This document shows, piece after piece, positions 22,562 through 34,101 of a stretch of 64,000 bases of DNA. The DNA comes from Neurospora tetrasperma FGSC 2508 (taxonomy: Eukaryota > Ascomycota > Sordariomycetes > Sordariales > Sordariaceae): NCBI RefSeq assembly GCF_000213175.1, contig NW_009799179.1, positions 9,432,480 through 9,496,479 of the forward strand, read 5' to 3'. The position numbers were made by a program, and so were the translations under genes. How positions within the stretch are numbered: position 1 is the stretch's first letter; the number at the start of each line of letters is the position of its first letter. The notes below the pieces were generated by a model that was given only the letters and a program-made list of their open reading frames with translations, did no database searches and was not told the DNA's origin.

Positions 22562-23176
22562 ATGGCTATCATCGTGACTCTCCCCAACGAGTACGGGTAA
22601 GTAATATAATCATTGCATCATCATCCCTCACCGTCGTTCATTTGATGGCCTCGTACTAACATACACATCACAGCTACGTCCTCCTAGCCACCGTCTCCAC
22701 CTTCTTTATCAACATCTTCCACTCCATCAACACCGGCAAGCAGCGCAAGGCCTCGGGCGTCAAGTATCCCGCCGCCTATGCCTCTCAGGAGGTAGCCGAG
22801 AAGGACCCCAAGGCAAAAGCCTTTAACTGCGGTATGTCATTTATTCCTTTCCATCCCCCCACCCCGGCCCTTCTTTCCATTGACCTCCTGCGGTCAACCA
22901 ATGCTAACATTCAACCAAAAAGCCCAACGCGCCCACGCAAATTTCACCGAAAACCTCACCCCCGCCATCGGCGCCATGCTCATCGCGGGTCTCAAGTACC
23001 CCGTGCTCGCCGGCGCGCTGGGCGGCCTGTGGAGCTTGAGCAGGGTGTTCTACGCCATTGGCTACACCAAGGGAGGCCCCCAGGCCCGCACCAAGTTCGG
23101 CATTATCAGCTCGGTGGGCTTGTTGACGCTTAAGTTGACGGCGGCGTATACAGCTGTGCAGATGGCTTTTTACTAA
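22562..23176 (+). CDS. Microsomal glutathione S-transferase 3-like MAPEG protein (two introns)
   Basis: Exons are 22562-22596, 22674-22831 and 22923-23176, with introns 22597-22673 and 22832-22922 (donors GTAAGT and GTATGT; branch GCTAAC in the second). The product is 148 residues, the usual MGST3 length. The start MAIIVTLPNEYG sits in a good context (caaaaATGGC). Four membrane segments are visible. Family residues include FNCAQRAHANFTEN, the GLKYPVLAG helix and FYAIGYTKGGPQAR. MAPEG enzymes of this type conjugate glutathione to, or reduce, lipid hydroperoxides in the ER membrane. The gene looks intact and is the first normal gene to the right of the RIP block. Confidence 0.93.
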
Positions 23177-23530
23177 ATGGAGCGGAGTTGTGAGGCGGTG
23201 AGAATGGAGGATGGGGGACTTGAAGTAGAAAAAAGACTTCCAGATAAAACTGGAAATAGAAACAGGAAATGCAACAGTAGCCCACCTATGTTGTGAATAA
23301 CCAACCACTCGGTTCACCATTTCATGTGTCTACTCGTTTCATTTAAAGGGATAACCCTCAATTTATCGAATCAACGTCTATCTCTTATAAGTTCGTCAAA
23401 GAATGAAAAAGGTTTAACCAAAAAATAGGTGGTATAGCATCCCCTTACTCCCCTTACATGGCGCACCATTACTCGTCTCATCTAATTTCGTCGTGTTGAC
23501 CACCATCCTTTCACCGTCACCACCATAATC

Positions 23531-25756
23531 TCAAGGCATCTCACTAACATTCTGCCTCTCCGGCATCTCACTAACATTCTGCCTCTCCGGCATCTCACTA
23601 ACATTCTGCCTCTCCGGCATCTCACTAACATTCTGCCTCTCCGGCATCTCATGAACAACATGATGCGGCGGAAGCTCATGAACCTGTTGATGCTGGTACA
23701 ATCTATCCCCGCTGTATCCATTCCCATTCCCATCGGTATACGGCGCCTCAACACCACCACCACCAGAATAAGGTTCGTAACCCCCCGGCTGCCACTTGGT
23801 TTCCTGTACTACTTGCTGTTGTCCCTGCTGCGGCGATTGTTGTTGCTGCTGTTGTTGCTGCTCTTGGTGTTGTTCCCCTTCTTCAGACAGTCCCTTTTTC
23901 TTAGTACGTCGGCGAGCAAGGAAATAGCCCAGCGCTATCGCCGCGGCAATGGCTGCGACGCCGCCTACCACGCCGCCGGCGATGGGCCCTGCCTTGCTGC
24001 TGCTGGAGGGGTCTGTTGAGCCGGAGGGCGATGGTGAGGAGGAGTCGGAGGGAGTCGGGGGCGAGGAGGGAGTCGGGGGGGGGAAGGGGTCGCTGTTGTT
24101 GGTGGCTTTAAATTTTTGGTGGGCAAAGACGGACTCTAGTTGGCTGTTGGTGAAGCCGGACTCGGGTTTTCTGCCTCTGTTGTGGTGCAAGGGAGAGTTT
24201 GGTTAGTGATTTATTCTGCTTTGTTTTGCCATGTTTCTCGGTGGGGTGTTGAAGGTCACTTACTTGTCGTTATAGAACGACTGAATCGCAGGGGCAGGCG
24301 AGTACGAGGTTCGGTTCGCTGTGTAAGTGTCTGTGATCTTCAAGGTAGCGAGATCAAACACCGCGATGCCTTGTGAGAATGGATCGGTAGTCGTGAAAAC
24401 CACCTTATACAGTGGGTTGGGTCCATCTCTAGTAGTGTCGACGCCTCCGATTGTTATGATCTGACCACCACCGACCCCGTTGCAGCTGAGCGCGTGTCTG
24501 GGATTCCGTGCCGTGTAGGGAGCTTTGGTCCAGTAAAACCCGGGCAGGGTGAGCACGTAGGCATCGTCGAAGGGTACAGATACGCTGCCCAGAGTGCGAC
24601 CCCAGCCGGCGTAGATGAGGATCTCGTAGGTCTGGTTGTCCGATGCCACTCCTGCCATACAATATTCCTGCCTTGGCCTGGGCGAGGTGCCCGATGTGCT
24701 TTGTTCGAACCAAGCATTGCTGTCAATGTCGAAGATGCGTGCGGTGTCCATGGAGGCCAGCCTGGCATTGCTATCGTCTGTCTGCAAATCCCCTATATAG
24801 CCTCCCACGGAAACCAGGATTCCCTTTTTGCCAAAGTTGGGCACGTAGAGCATGCTGCCAAATTGCTCCGATCCTTGTGTGGAAGCAAGGGAGACGGATG
24901 TGTTGATAGCCTTCTTCGACGCGAAGTCGTACGTGAGAAGGCCACTCACCGGTCCATCGAAGTTTGATTTAAAGCCTGTTGATCGAGGTCAGCTTCACGG
25001 ATCACTTACAAAGAAGTCTTGGAGGTCGGGGGAAAAAAGCCTGCGTACCTCCGAGGAAGTAACCAACGCCATTGCCACTGGCTATCTTGCCCTGGAACGG
25101 TCTCAGTTTTTCCGTAAACATCTTATCCGCAGTACTATTCAGGTTTTGCCAGGTTCCGCCTCCTTTACCATCCGGCTTAAATGACCATAGGCCTTGAGGC
25201 TGATTGGCGTTATTTCCAAAATCCGACTTAATGCCGGCGAATCCCGTATATAGGACACCTTGCGTCTCGTCTACCCAGATTCCTCCGCCCTTGAGATTGG
25301 CGGCACCAGTCGGTTTGGATGTTGAGTCGAACCGGACTGAATCACTTGTCCAGTCCTCGGTTAGATCGATAGAAAGCAACGAGTTGGCTAGGGTAGAGTT
25401 AGGATATACCATGATTTCGACAGTTAGTGCGTGGAGAGTCTTACAGTATTGAAAGGTGATGTCAGTACCGCTGTAGTACGAGACCTCACCACCGTCAATG
25501 TACACTCGCCCGCCCAAAACGGCGGCTTTGGTTCAATTAGCCCAATGGTCCTGGTGTACTGAGGAAAAAGACAATGACGGCAATGCTCACACGCATGATA
25601 GGCTCTGCGCAGAAATGTCGAGGAACTCACGTCACCGTTGACTTGTCGTGGAAGGACGACTGAATCATCTGGCTTGGGGAGGGTGGTAATGCTAGCCGCC
25701 TGGCAAATCCATGGCTGTATTACACACCATAAAACGGGAGTCGACCTCCTGACCAT
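23531..25756 (-). CDS. Membrane-anchored Kelch-repeat protein (five exons)
   Basis: Exons on the minus strand are 25756-25591, 25525-25445, 25387-25049, 24975-24264 and 24176-23531. All phases agree and give 647 residues. The start MVRRSTPVLW leads a likely signal peptide. Kelch-type blades include AVLGGRVYIDGGEVSYYSG, GYFLGGTQ, GILVSVGGYIGD, EILIYAGWG and GGQIITIGGVD. A single membrane helix follows (GPIAGGVVGGVAAIAAAIAL), then a basic stop (RRRTKKK). The cytoplasmic tail is Gln-rich and ends in four tandem copies of ERQNVSEMP. The layout is an extracellular beta-propeller with a cytosolic tail, common in ascomycetes. The ligand is unknown. A start 39 codons further upstream (25873) is possible but would lengthen the leader unusually. 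Confidence 0.9.
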
Positions 25757-27744
25757 GATGTCTGATTTCACAGGAAATATGAAAAAAATGCAAGAGAGAA
25801 AAGGGGAAAAGAAGAATGGGAGAGGAAGAAGAATTCTTGGGCAATATGCTACCCGTGTCAGCTTCCTACCCACAAAAAGGGCTAGTTCTCCTGAAGCGCC
25901 ATTGAGACATGGTGGTAGGTGATGACCCTATAGGATCGGATCATCGTGGACTGCTACCTGGTGGCTGCTCGCCCACTCTCGTATGGTTGCATCAAGTCAG
26001 CACTACACAAAAAATAAGGCTGATCACTACTCGTCGAGTGACTTGTTGTGGAAGTGAGCCTGCCCAGTAGAGGGGCTCGAGGGGGTGATCCCCGAAGAGC
26101 GTTCGTGCTCAGCCGCGAATTGATTGACTGAGCCAGCGAGCGTTTTTAACGGGCTTCCCCGCGACAGATGGATTCTTCAGGATAACCCAACGGTAACACG
26201 AAAAGTAATTTGGTCATGCACCGGAGCGGAAACTCGACACGGTGGGCTGAAACAGGGTACGCGAGCAGGGTACGGTTCCTTCAAATGCTGGCATGGTGAT
26301 AGGCATCGACATAAGACCGAGCGTTAGGATGAAGATGCGAGCAGCCCAATCAGAGCTAGCTGAGACTCAACGGGCCACTAGTTAGAATCGGAATCAAAAG
26401 CTTGACGTCTCCCCAGGCTCCAATGATGATGGCGAGCATATGATGCCGAATAGGTTTCCATTTTCATGTCGAGATGTCGCGATTCGCCAATGATGTCTGT
26501 CGTTCATGATCCAACGGCGCGGGAACATCACTGCACCGGGAAAGCACTTGGCACATCCGAGAATTTGTGCTGGCGGAAGAGGTTGCAACTTGTAAGTTCT
26601 GGGATTGAGAAGATGCAGTTCACCACGGTGAGACGGTGAGGTGAGTGCCGTGGTGAGTGGCGTCAGCTCGTCGGCTACTTGCCAGCTGTCGGGCAGCTTC
26701 CCATCACCTGTCAGCAGAGCTGCGTTTCGTACGAGGTACCTGTCCTTTTTCAACAACGGCTGGAGGGGAGCAAATGACAACAGAGCCGCCAATATATTTC
26801 TGAACAACGTCCCATCACCTGTCGCAGCCACTTGGCCGATTGCAGAAGAGCAGCGTGTCGTCAACTTTTTGATCTTGAGCAAGGCTTCCTGGACGACGGT
26901 CAACACTTTCAAAGTGGACCTTGAATTTTCAGAAGCGTCTTCAGGCAGTTGTTGCATCTTCCTGGCGAGACACACGGCCGGGATCCCGTACGTACCATAT
27001 TGCTCCCCGCGGTACTCGCACGGAGCCCGCTTTTCCCCCCTAGCTTTCCACATCCAGCCTCAGGTCCCGCCTGCCGCAAGACGGTGGATGTCGAGAGTGT
27101 CTCGTGCGTTCCAGGTCTCGGAGCTAATGACACCTTGCACGTAGCCAGGAACATGGCTCATTGGTGTAGTGGTTCAATGCTGGTCCGTGACAGCAATGAT
27201 ATGTTTATATATATGCGCCAAGAGCATAGGTTCTACTACACTAGGTCTTAGGTCAGTTAACACGTTGACGAGATGGTCCCCGATGAGGTCTGAGAAATGA
27301 TGCCACCCAATCTGGAGATTGAGGCGCTGGTGGCCATTGCGAGTTGCTCGGCTTCGGCAATTACTGTCCGGTTGTGCTCCCACCGCTCCGTCATTCTCGG
27401 GGCCCACTCCGCCGCCACGGCCCCGCCCGGTCCGCAATACCGCCCCACTGATTGCAACCGCACCCCGAGATGTCGAGTCTCAAGGAGGATCACATGAATT
27501 CTTCGCACGCACAGAAACCTATAAGAGGGGTGGCCATGTGAGACCCAGGAAGGTCTGCCACCTGAGCCGAAGAGCTCCATCGTAGGCGCTAGACAGCGCT
27601 GCCGTATGGCATCGGAACGGTTCAGAGATTTTACGAACCGCGCCATTATAGAACGGACACTACTAAACCGCTACTGAAATCCCGGATATTATCTGGGTTT
27701 ACCAAGAGCGGTAAGAAATCTTCCGTATGCTGGAGTGATTATTG

Positions 27745-28060
27745 GTGTTGCGTTCGCACTGAATTATTAGCTGCTTAGTTTAAGTGTCCCGAGGGAACGG
27801 AACGCTAATTTAGCTTGGTGTACCCCAAAGAAAGTGGGTCTGTTGTAGAATAATTGGATAGTATACGGTTGGAAAGAAACGTAGCATCTCAAAGTGATAG
27901 CCTAGTTATACTGTATATCTCACGGTATTATATATATTGGATATCACCAACAGGTGAAAATTTTCTTGAATCTAGAAGGGATGCCTTGGATGTTTAGAGT
28001 CTATGACTTAATAGCGTATATCACTTCTAGTTCTAGTTCTTTTGAGAAGGGCGAAGGTGG
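27745..28060 (-). repeat. Dispersed repeat R1, copy 2 (inverted relative to copy 1)
   Basis: The reverse complement aligns with 12421-12745 over about 320 bp. This copy keeps more C and G than copy 1, so it is the better template for identifying the parent element. Confidence 0.75.
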
Positions 28061-28243
28061 CAAACTACAAAGATTCTTTCAATATTAACATTATTGCGAT
28101 GGGGTGTAATAACATGTATAATGTGACGACGAACGCCTAAAATGATTGTAGAAGAGAATATAAATGTTATGACAATTCTATCACTGGAACAAATCTTGAC
28201 ATCTTTTCTGTAAAACTTCAAACAACGAATTGCCTTATCAAAC

Positions 28244-28313
28244 CACCATGCCAATTCTTTCTCGTCCTTTGGTCCGCATACGACCTTCTATTTCTTATTG
28301 GTGCCCCCTGGAG
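28244..28313 (+). repeat. 70-bp repeat R2, copy 1
   Basis: This stretch (starts CACCATGCCAATTCTTTCTC, ends GGTGCCCCCTGGAG) is matched in inverse orientation at 33617-33685 with four differences. Flanking sequences differ at the right side. It would encode a basic stretch with RPLVRIRPSISYW, which I do not recognise. Confidence 0.85.
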
Positions 28314-29115
28314 TTTCAGACCTCCCCGAGTTCGCAAGACCTGCCAATGCGAAGATAGTCAATAGATTAGTACCTCGTACCACCGTTCAATAACCGGTCG
28401 GTGGACTCACTAGTAGCATCTTACTGCTTGTCTATGGGAGTGGGAAGGATATGAACCGGGTCTTTTAATCACGTGGTAGGGTCAAGAAACTGAACAACCA
28501 CCTCCCATTCCATATCGTTCTGACGGGTCGGTGACGACCAGCGAATCCCTGGTGTTGTATGTTTTTTTCTTTCTTTTTTTTTTCCCTGAAGTTTCTTCTG
28601 TCATTTTTTCTGTCATTCAGTTCAGTCGACCGTTCTTTTCACCTCTTTTGTGCTTTTCTCCTTTTATCTAATACATCGCTTTTCGGTCTCTAATTCTGAG
28701 TCACTTGTACCACTTGTAACGGCCTGGTCATCCGTCGCAACTATATAAGACCACCTGAGCAACCGAATTGCCAGCTTCGGTTACTTGTACCCTTTTGCGA
28801 GGACACGGCTTGGCTAGCGTAGTGGTCTGCCACCGCCGTCACACCACTCGGTAATATTGTCATTGGCTAGAGGAACGTTTGGCGTGACTGCCTTGCGCGA
28901 AGTCAGCACGGAAACTGCAGAAAGAGGGGTTTCCGATCCCAGAACTATTGGTGGCCTGCAGTGGGCTGCACTCGACAAGCCCAATCTTTTATCACCTGAA
29001 ACTCTTGTTCCGTGTCTTCTTCTTTTCCGAAGAAGTCCGGTGGTCTCTCACCCTTCAACACAATTCTTCTCCAAGCCAGCAATTCCTTCAGGCCTCACAC
29101 TGACTTGTTCTTTGG

Positions 29116-31871
29116 ATGACCGCGCCTACCATGGACTCAACAGGCGACACGGCCGAGCAGGACGATTGGACGGACACAACGCATTCTCCATCGGAACTTT
29201 CAGAGGGTACCGACTCAGATTCAGAATTACGACGCCTATTATCTTTGCCACCGCACTTCAGATCATATGAAGCCTACATTGAATATTCCATCGCGAGGTT
29301 CGAACCGGAAGGCGTTCCTGAAATTGCGTACGACCGCCTATGCGCAAGTTGTACGGCAGCGTTCAAGATAGTAAGCGAAATGGTTACTCAAAGAAACACC
29401 GACAGGAAGATCCCCTTTTGCAGCGTCAAGGAGTTCCTGACATCAGCTGCTGAAGGAAACTGCCATGTCTGTCATTGGCTCATGACTGCGACTTTAAAAC
29501 AACATGGATGTATTGTATTTTGCAGAACGGCCCAGTCCGTGATCGACCGAGACTACGTCAAAAAGCCTGATTCGAGTGTTGATGCACTTGGGTGCGTGGA
29601 CGCGGCCTTAGAATGGGCCATCCAATTACATACACGAATAACACAATCCGGGGAAGAAACTGAGCTGTCTATCAGGTCTACTGTTGTGGGAGGTGATGGA
29701 AAGATAACCATTGTGTGGTGCATGTTCTTAGACTGGTATTACAACGGAGGTGAGTGTTCACTAACCAAGCTTCCTGGTAGATGATACAAACGAAAATTTA
29801 TTTGGCAAATACACAGCATTGGCTGATCATAAATAACTTTCATAGCACGGGGTTTTCCAACTTCTCTCAGTACGGCAAGCGACGCTAGCTGGAATCAAGC
29901 ACTCAAATGGATCAAAAACTGCCGCTCGCATCCCCGCTGTAACCCGGTCCAGGTCGCAACTTTGCAAGATAATTATCCTGCCCGGCTGCTCGCAGTGGGA
30001 CTCACCGGAGAGGCGTACGTCAGGCTTTGCGAAACAAGTAGGGATACTTTTTCGAAGGAGCGGTCATACATGACACTCAGTCATTGTTGGGGGAAAAACG
30101 GCGTCCCCATTCGTCTCTTGAAGGAAAACTACATCCAGTTCTTGAACGGCATTCAACTTGGCGAGCTACCAAACACCTTTCGTCATGCCATCGAACTGAC
30201 TCGGAAATTGGGGGTTCCCTTCCTCTGGATTGATTCCCTGTGCATCATCCAAAACTCGGCTGAAAACAAGGACTGGATCCAAGAATCAGCCAAAATGCAA
30301 CATGTTTACCGGAATTCCTTCCTAAACCTGGCTGCTGGCGCCTCACCAGATTCGAGTGGCGGCTTATACTACCGACGAGATCGGCTTTCGGTCAGACCTT
30401 GGTTCGTACAATTAGAAGATGATCGTTACTTATTGGCGGCATATAAAAGCGAACACACCGATCCGGAGATAACGGAGCTCATTCTATACACTCGTGGATG
30501 GGTGCTTCAGGAACAACTCCTAGCACGACGGACCCTTGTTTTTGGTAAAAAGGAGCTATATTGGGAATGCTTAACGTGCCAAGCAAGTGAATCTTTTCCC
30601 GACACGATTGAAAGACCTTTCTCCTTCTATTATAAGATATTCCCACATGACTGGGAAAGTCTCCTTAACGGCAGGCTAGTTGACTCAAACCGGCGGAGGG
30701 CGTGGATGCTCTTACTAGGGACATACTCTAAAAGGTCTCTGACCGAGCCTTCAGATAGGCTTGTGGCTATATCCGGGCTCGCAGAGCAGCTAAGCAGCAC
30801 ATGGAGTGGTATAGCCTATCTTGCCGGATTGTGGTCATATCGCCTCATTCAACAGCTTTTGTGGATTGGCGGAAACGAATACGGCCAGAAACACACAGAC
30901 ATAGCCCCTTCATGGTCTTGGGCCTAAGTCATTCAAGACTGTCAACCTGAAATGGCCATGTGTGTAGGCGTGTATGATGACCCAGGACCTGTGGATGTTT
31001 TGGCTGAGGTCCTGGATGCCAAAGTAACTCCCAGAAATACGACAAGTCCTTTTGGGCCAGTTGCTTGTGGCGCAAGCATTAGGATAAGGAGTCCCGTTGT
31101 TCGAGCTAGAATAACCGAACCTCCGGACGAAAACATGGATGGCTCGTGCCACTTAGAACTCAAGGAGTACGGTGACACGACGGAGCTTACATTCGAGGAA
31201 TTTAATGTTGCTTGGGACGACAATAATGACGCCAAGGGTGCTATACAATATGCCTACTTAGCACCAATGCAGATTGAAACTCAGGATGTCGAAAGGGTGT
31301 GGCTGTATGGACTGGTCCTTGAGAGACGGAAGCCCATATGCATCCCTGTGAACCTCGGTTTCAAAGGGCTGGGTTCTTTTCGTTACTCTATGGCGAACTT
31401 TACCCCTATGTTCGTGCTTCTGACGACGACTCGGATGACGACAGTGATGACGGACTTGATGAACACTCTCCCAATGGTATGGATAATCGTCCTTCACGTC
31501 CATCTCTTGAGGGCAATAATGAAGAGGATGTCTACAAATACCACAGGTGGCGGTTTCAAAGGTATCTGCACGAGCTGGTCAAGGAAGGATTGTTTTGGGA
31601 CATCGACGCATGGTTTGCTGAAAGAGTTGGAGAAGGACCGGAAGAGCGCATGAGATACTTGAAGAACGACCCATATGTTAACGGCCCTCCGTTGAATACT
31701 AATCTGGAGGACCGGTATCCCCCGAAAGTAGAACGGAGATTCAGCCCCAACATCTTGGCTTTTCTCAGAGCCATTGCCCGAATTGCCCGGGCCAACAAGG
31801 CAAACGGGATTCCAGATCCAGTACTCGGAATGGGCGAAGGGAATGGATTTTACACGTACGAGATTGTGTAA
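29116..31871 (+). pseudogene. HET-domain gene with one intron, broken by an in-frame stop and a frameshift
   Basis: Exon 1 is 29116-29749 (better-context ATG at 29131). The intron is 29750-29845 (GTGAGT...CATAG) and exon 2 starts at 29846. HET blocks are clear: SYMTLSHCWG, FRHAIELTRKLGVPFLWID, SLCIIQ, DWIQESAKMQHVYRNSFLN and YTRGWVLQEQLLARRTL, then SWSWA. At that point TAA (30925-30927) interrupts, yet the same frame continues with typical HET C-terminal sequence (DVLAEVLDAKVTP, VVRARI). Near 31331-31340 the frame shifts and resumes as RFQRAGFFSLLYGELYPYV to TGA/TAA at 31871. The truncated first part would still hold the whole HET domain, so cell-death activity cannot be excluded. RIP is not involved, since the stop arose by a non-RIP change. 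Confidence 0.88.
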
Positions 31872-32260
31872 AGGCTGAAGCGCTGGGACTTTGTTAGTGT
31901 TATTGCTTGATTTTTTTCTTTGTTTTCTCTCGATTCAGTATTGAAGTGTTTTTGGTCCCAGAGATTTCTGTTGAAGCAGACTACCGTCTCGGCAGTCGAT
32001 CCACACATGGACCTCAGTCATGTATATATATATCGAGAGTCTCCCTCTCATCATTCACCTACTCTCCTTTTGCTCTTTAGTCAATCAATCAAGGAATTCT
32101 CTTGCCGATCCTCTGCCCTAAATTCCCTGTGCCCACTCATGTGCTCCAACATTCTTCACCAAGACTTCTGCAACCCGCGAAGCCTGCGACGCAAAAGCAA
32201 GGGAGCTCGTCAGCGGTGGAGAAGTTGTCCCAGTCGACGGAGGAGAGAGAGCGGCATTGT
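31872..32260. other. Spacer downstream of the HET gene
   Basis: Contains the presumed 3' UTR of the HET gene. ORFs here (31920-32321, 32102-32386) have no recognisable domain. Confidence 0.45.
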
Positions 32261-32392
32261 CTACTTGAACCCCGCCTGCCAGTACTTGGGCCACTGCGGT
32301 ATGGCAGACGGTTGCCCATAAAACGGCGCATTATATTGGTTGCCGGCGGTGTTGTTATTCGTTTGATACCCTGCGCCCATATTTAAGTTCAT
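32261..32392 (-). CDS. Short ORF with an NLR-type Gly/Asn/Gln motif, likely an exon or relic of an NLR N-terminus
   Basis: The minus strand encodes 43 codons from ATG at 32392 (MNLNMGAGYQ... then NNNTAGNQYN and FYGQP). The pattern closely resembles exon 1 of the intact NLR at 49791 (NANTGPG, NNNAAGPQYN, YYG) and the relic at 9480-9590. In those genes the motif is N-terminal and followed by an intron. Here the frame runs to a stop after QWPKYWQAGFK, with no nucleotide-binding domain nearby. An in-frame upstream ATG at 32581 would give 106 residues. It could be a free-standing adaptor or, more likely, a truncated NLR exon. Confidence 0.4.
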   Translation of the reverse strand: MNLNMGAGYQTNNNTAGNQYNAPFYGQPSAIPQWPKYWQAGFK

Positions 32393-32592
32393 AAACCCGC
32401 GTCCACCATTTTGACAGGGAAGCACTCCAATACGCTTGTCATGATGCCGCTGGAATCGATGGGCCCTAGGTACCGGGACGAAGTTCCAACGTGAGTGCCC
32501 CGTGACCCCTGTTGACGTGGCTTCTGAGTGTGGACGTTTGTGGCTAATCATCGTGGACGGGTCGTAGGTTTCGGCGACCACCTCAAGACGGA

Positions 32593-33616
32593 ATTAATGC
32601 GTTAGGCTTGGCGCCGGTGATGAAGTCTCCGGTTCTGGCTGTTCCTAGGGAGCCCAACCCCAGTCCCAGAAAAGCCAATAGGACTCGTAAAGAACAGTGG
32701 CGCTGACAGTGGCGCACAAATTCCAGTTGACGAAATATCCTACAACTCGCGGATTTCGAGCCGGGAAGAGAAGCTTCCGTTTGTGATAGCCCTCATGGCG
32801 AGGCAAGGTACGCAAACCCTTTCTGCCCAGCCTCGAGTAGAGCCTCGCGGTTAGACTTTGTCTTATGGTCAAGTTGCCGTGCACAGAGGAGACTGACCGC
32901 GATTGCAGGGTATGACTTGGCACTGATGGACGAAACGCGAAAAGTGCTGGAGAAAACAGGCAAGCCTACCGTCCTCAGAACCGGACGAAGAATGTATAAC
33001 TGAGTGGGCTTGCCTCTGGAAGAGCGAAATGAGATGAGGCGATGCCCTTTGGGGATGGCACTGTGATGGCGTTGACAGCTTCGTTACTTGTATTAGTATT
33101 TGTTTCATCTGTGTATTCGGGTAGATAAAACATTTCTCAGTGGTTTCTTTCGGGCATTGCTCGGTTTATCATTCGAAGCAGTCCCGTGGTTGTGCGGAGT
33201 GATCGATACCTCTAGCTCTCGATTATTGTTCATGGCCAAGGCAAACGGGCATTGCGAAATGCGAAGAACAACTTCCACCGCATTATGTCCAGTGCGCGGA
33301 TGAGGAAACAAATGATGGGTGTCACGGCACGTAGATTTTGGCAAGTGAGTGGCATCAGCTACTCTGACAAGTGTAATAAATAACTAACGATGGGGAGTAA
33401 GAAGGAAGAAGAAGGAGTGCATGTCTGATTGCACGAAATACAGCAAGAATCGGGAAGTGGGTCCAGAAGGTTGAAAGTGAAGATCGCACAAGTGAATACA
33501 GCAATGGAGAGTGAGACAAGGGGGTATGTAGCCACTCAGAAAGCATGGCTTGAAGCTAGGAGGCATTGAATTCCTTGGTGGTATAAGAGCCATGAAGGAC
33601 CGAATTTGGATTTGCG
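32593..33616. other. No recognisable gene
   Basis: Several ORFs of 60-95 codons on both strands, none with a domain or signal peptide that I recognise. Confidence 0.45.
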
Positions 33617-33685
33617 CTCCAGGGGGCACCAATAGGAAATAGAAGGTCGTATGCGGACTAAAGGACGAGAAGAACTGGCATGGTG
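33617..33685 (-). repeat. 70-bp repeat R2, copy 2
   Basis: The reverse complement matches 28244-28313 apart from three substitutions and one single-base indel. It starts where the BRCT fragment loses similarity to its family, so it marks the truncation point. Confidence 0.85.
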
Positions 33686-34101
33686 ATTCGAAGGGTTTCA
33701 TCTCCCATTCTTTCTCGAGGGCGATGAAATCGATGTCGGCATCTTCTACCCAGAGCTTTCGGATGGCTTCGATCCAGCCGGCGGCCATGGCCTTGACGTC
33801 GGGACGCTCCTTCGCGACATGGCGGTACTTGGGGGTATCGTAATCGCCGACAATGAGATGGGTACAATCGGGGGTGAGGTCGTGTTTGTGCTTGCCGCCG
33901 AGTTCATCGGTTTTGCTGGCGATGTCATTCTGTTGATTCAAGAGTCAGTTGGCTGTCAAAAGCGAGAGAGTCAGGAAATCAGTTACTGTACCCTTAGTTC
34001 TGGAGAGACGCTGGTGCAGCACACGACGAGACGCCCTTGAGAGGATGGGAGGGATCAAAGAGGACGTTATCGGGGTCTGACGATGGCGATCCGGCGCTCA
34101 T
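33686..34101 (-). pseudogene. Dpb11/Rad4/TopBP1-like BRCT-domain N-terminal fragment
   Basis: The minus strand starts at ATG 34101 (MSAGSPSSDPDNVLFDPSHP, LKGV). A two-base insertion then breaks the frame before VVCCTSVSPELR, and an intron (GTACAG...CAACAG, about 34011-33932) follows. The second part reads ASKTDELGGKHKHDLTPDCT, HLIVGDYDTPKYRHVAKERP and KAMAAGWIEAI.KLW. This is the first BRCT repeat of the replication-checkpoint protein Dpb11 (Rad4/Cut5, TopBP1). The full protein has four BRCT repeats and is essential, so this is a duplicated, truncated, non-functional copy. The functional gene must be elsewhere. Confidence 0.78.

Larger units (their letters stand above)
25760..28850. other. 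Gene-poor interval with overlapping unassigned ORFs and repeats
   Basis: ORFs of 219 codons (26394-27053, minus) and 167 codons (26641-27144, plus) overlap on opposite strands, and others lie near 27174-27646. None has a recognisable domain, signal peptide or intron pattern, so none is called. Bases 27660-28060 become AT-rich and contain repeat R1. A polypyrimidine promoter-like stretch (28561-28590) precedes the HET gene. Confidence 0.45.

Noticed and set aside
23540-23650. CRISPR or satellite array
   Set aside because: The 27-bp units are in frame within the Kelch gene and encode ERQNVSEMP.
24494-24967. 157-codon + ORF
   Set aside because: Antisense shadow of Kelch exon 4.
26394-27144. 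Overlapping ORFs of 219 (minus) and 167 (plus) codons
   Set aside because: No domain, signal peptide or intron pattern; opposite-strand overlap suggests chance.
27153-27250. tRNA-like sequence (GGTGTAGTGGTTCAATGCTG then GGTTCTACTACAC)
   Set aside because: The D-arm-like start is suggestive, but the acceptor stem has no complementary 3' strand, the anticodon loop would have 8 nt, and the T-arm does not pair.
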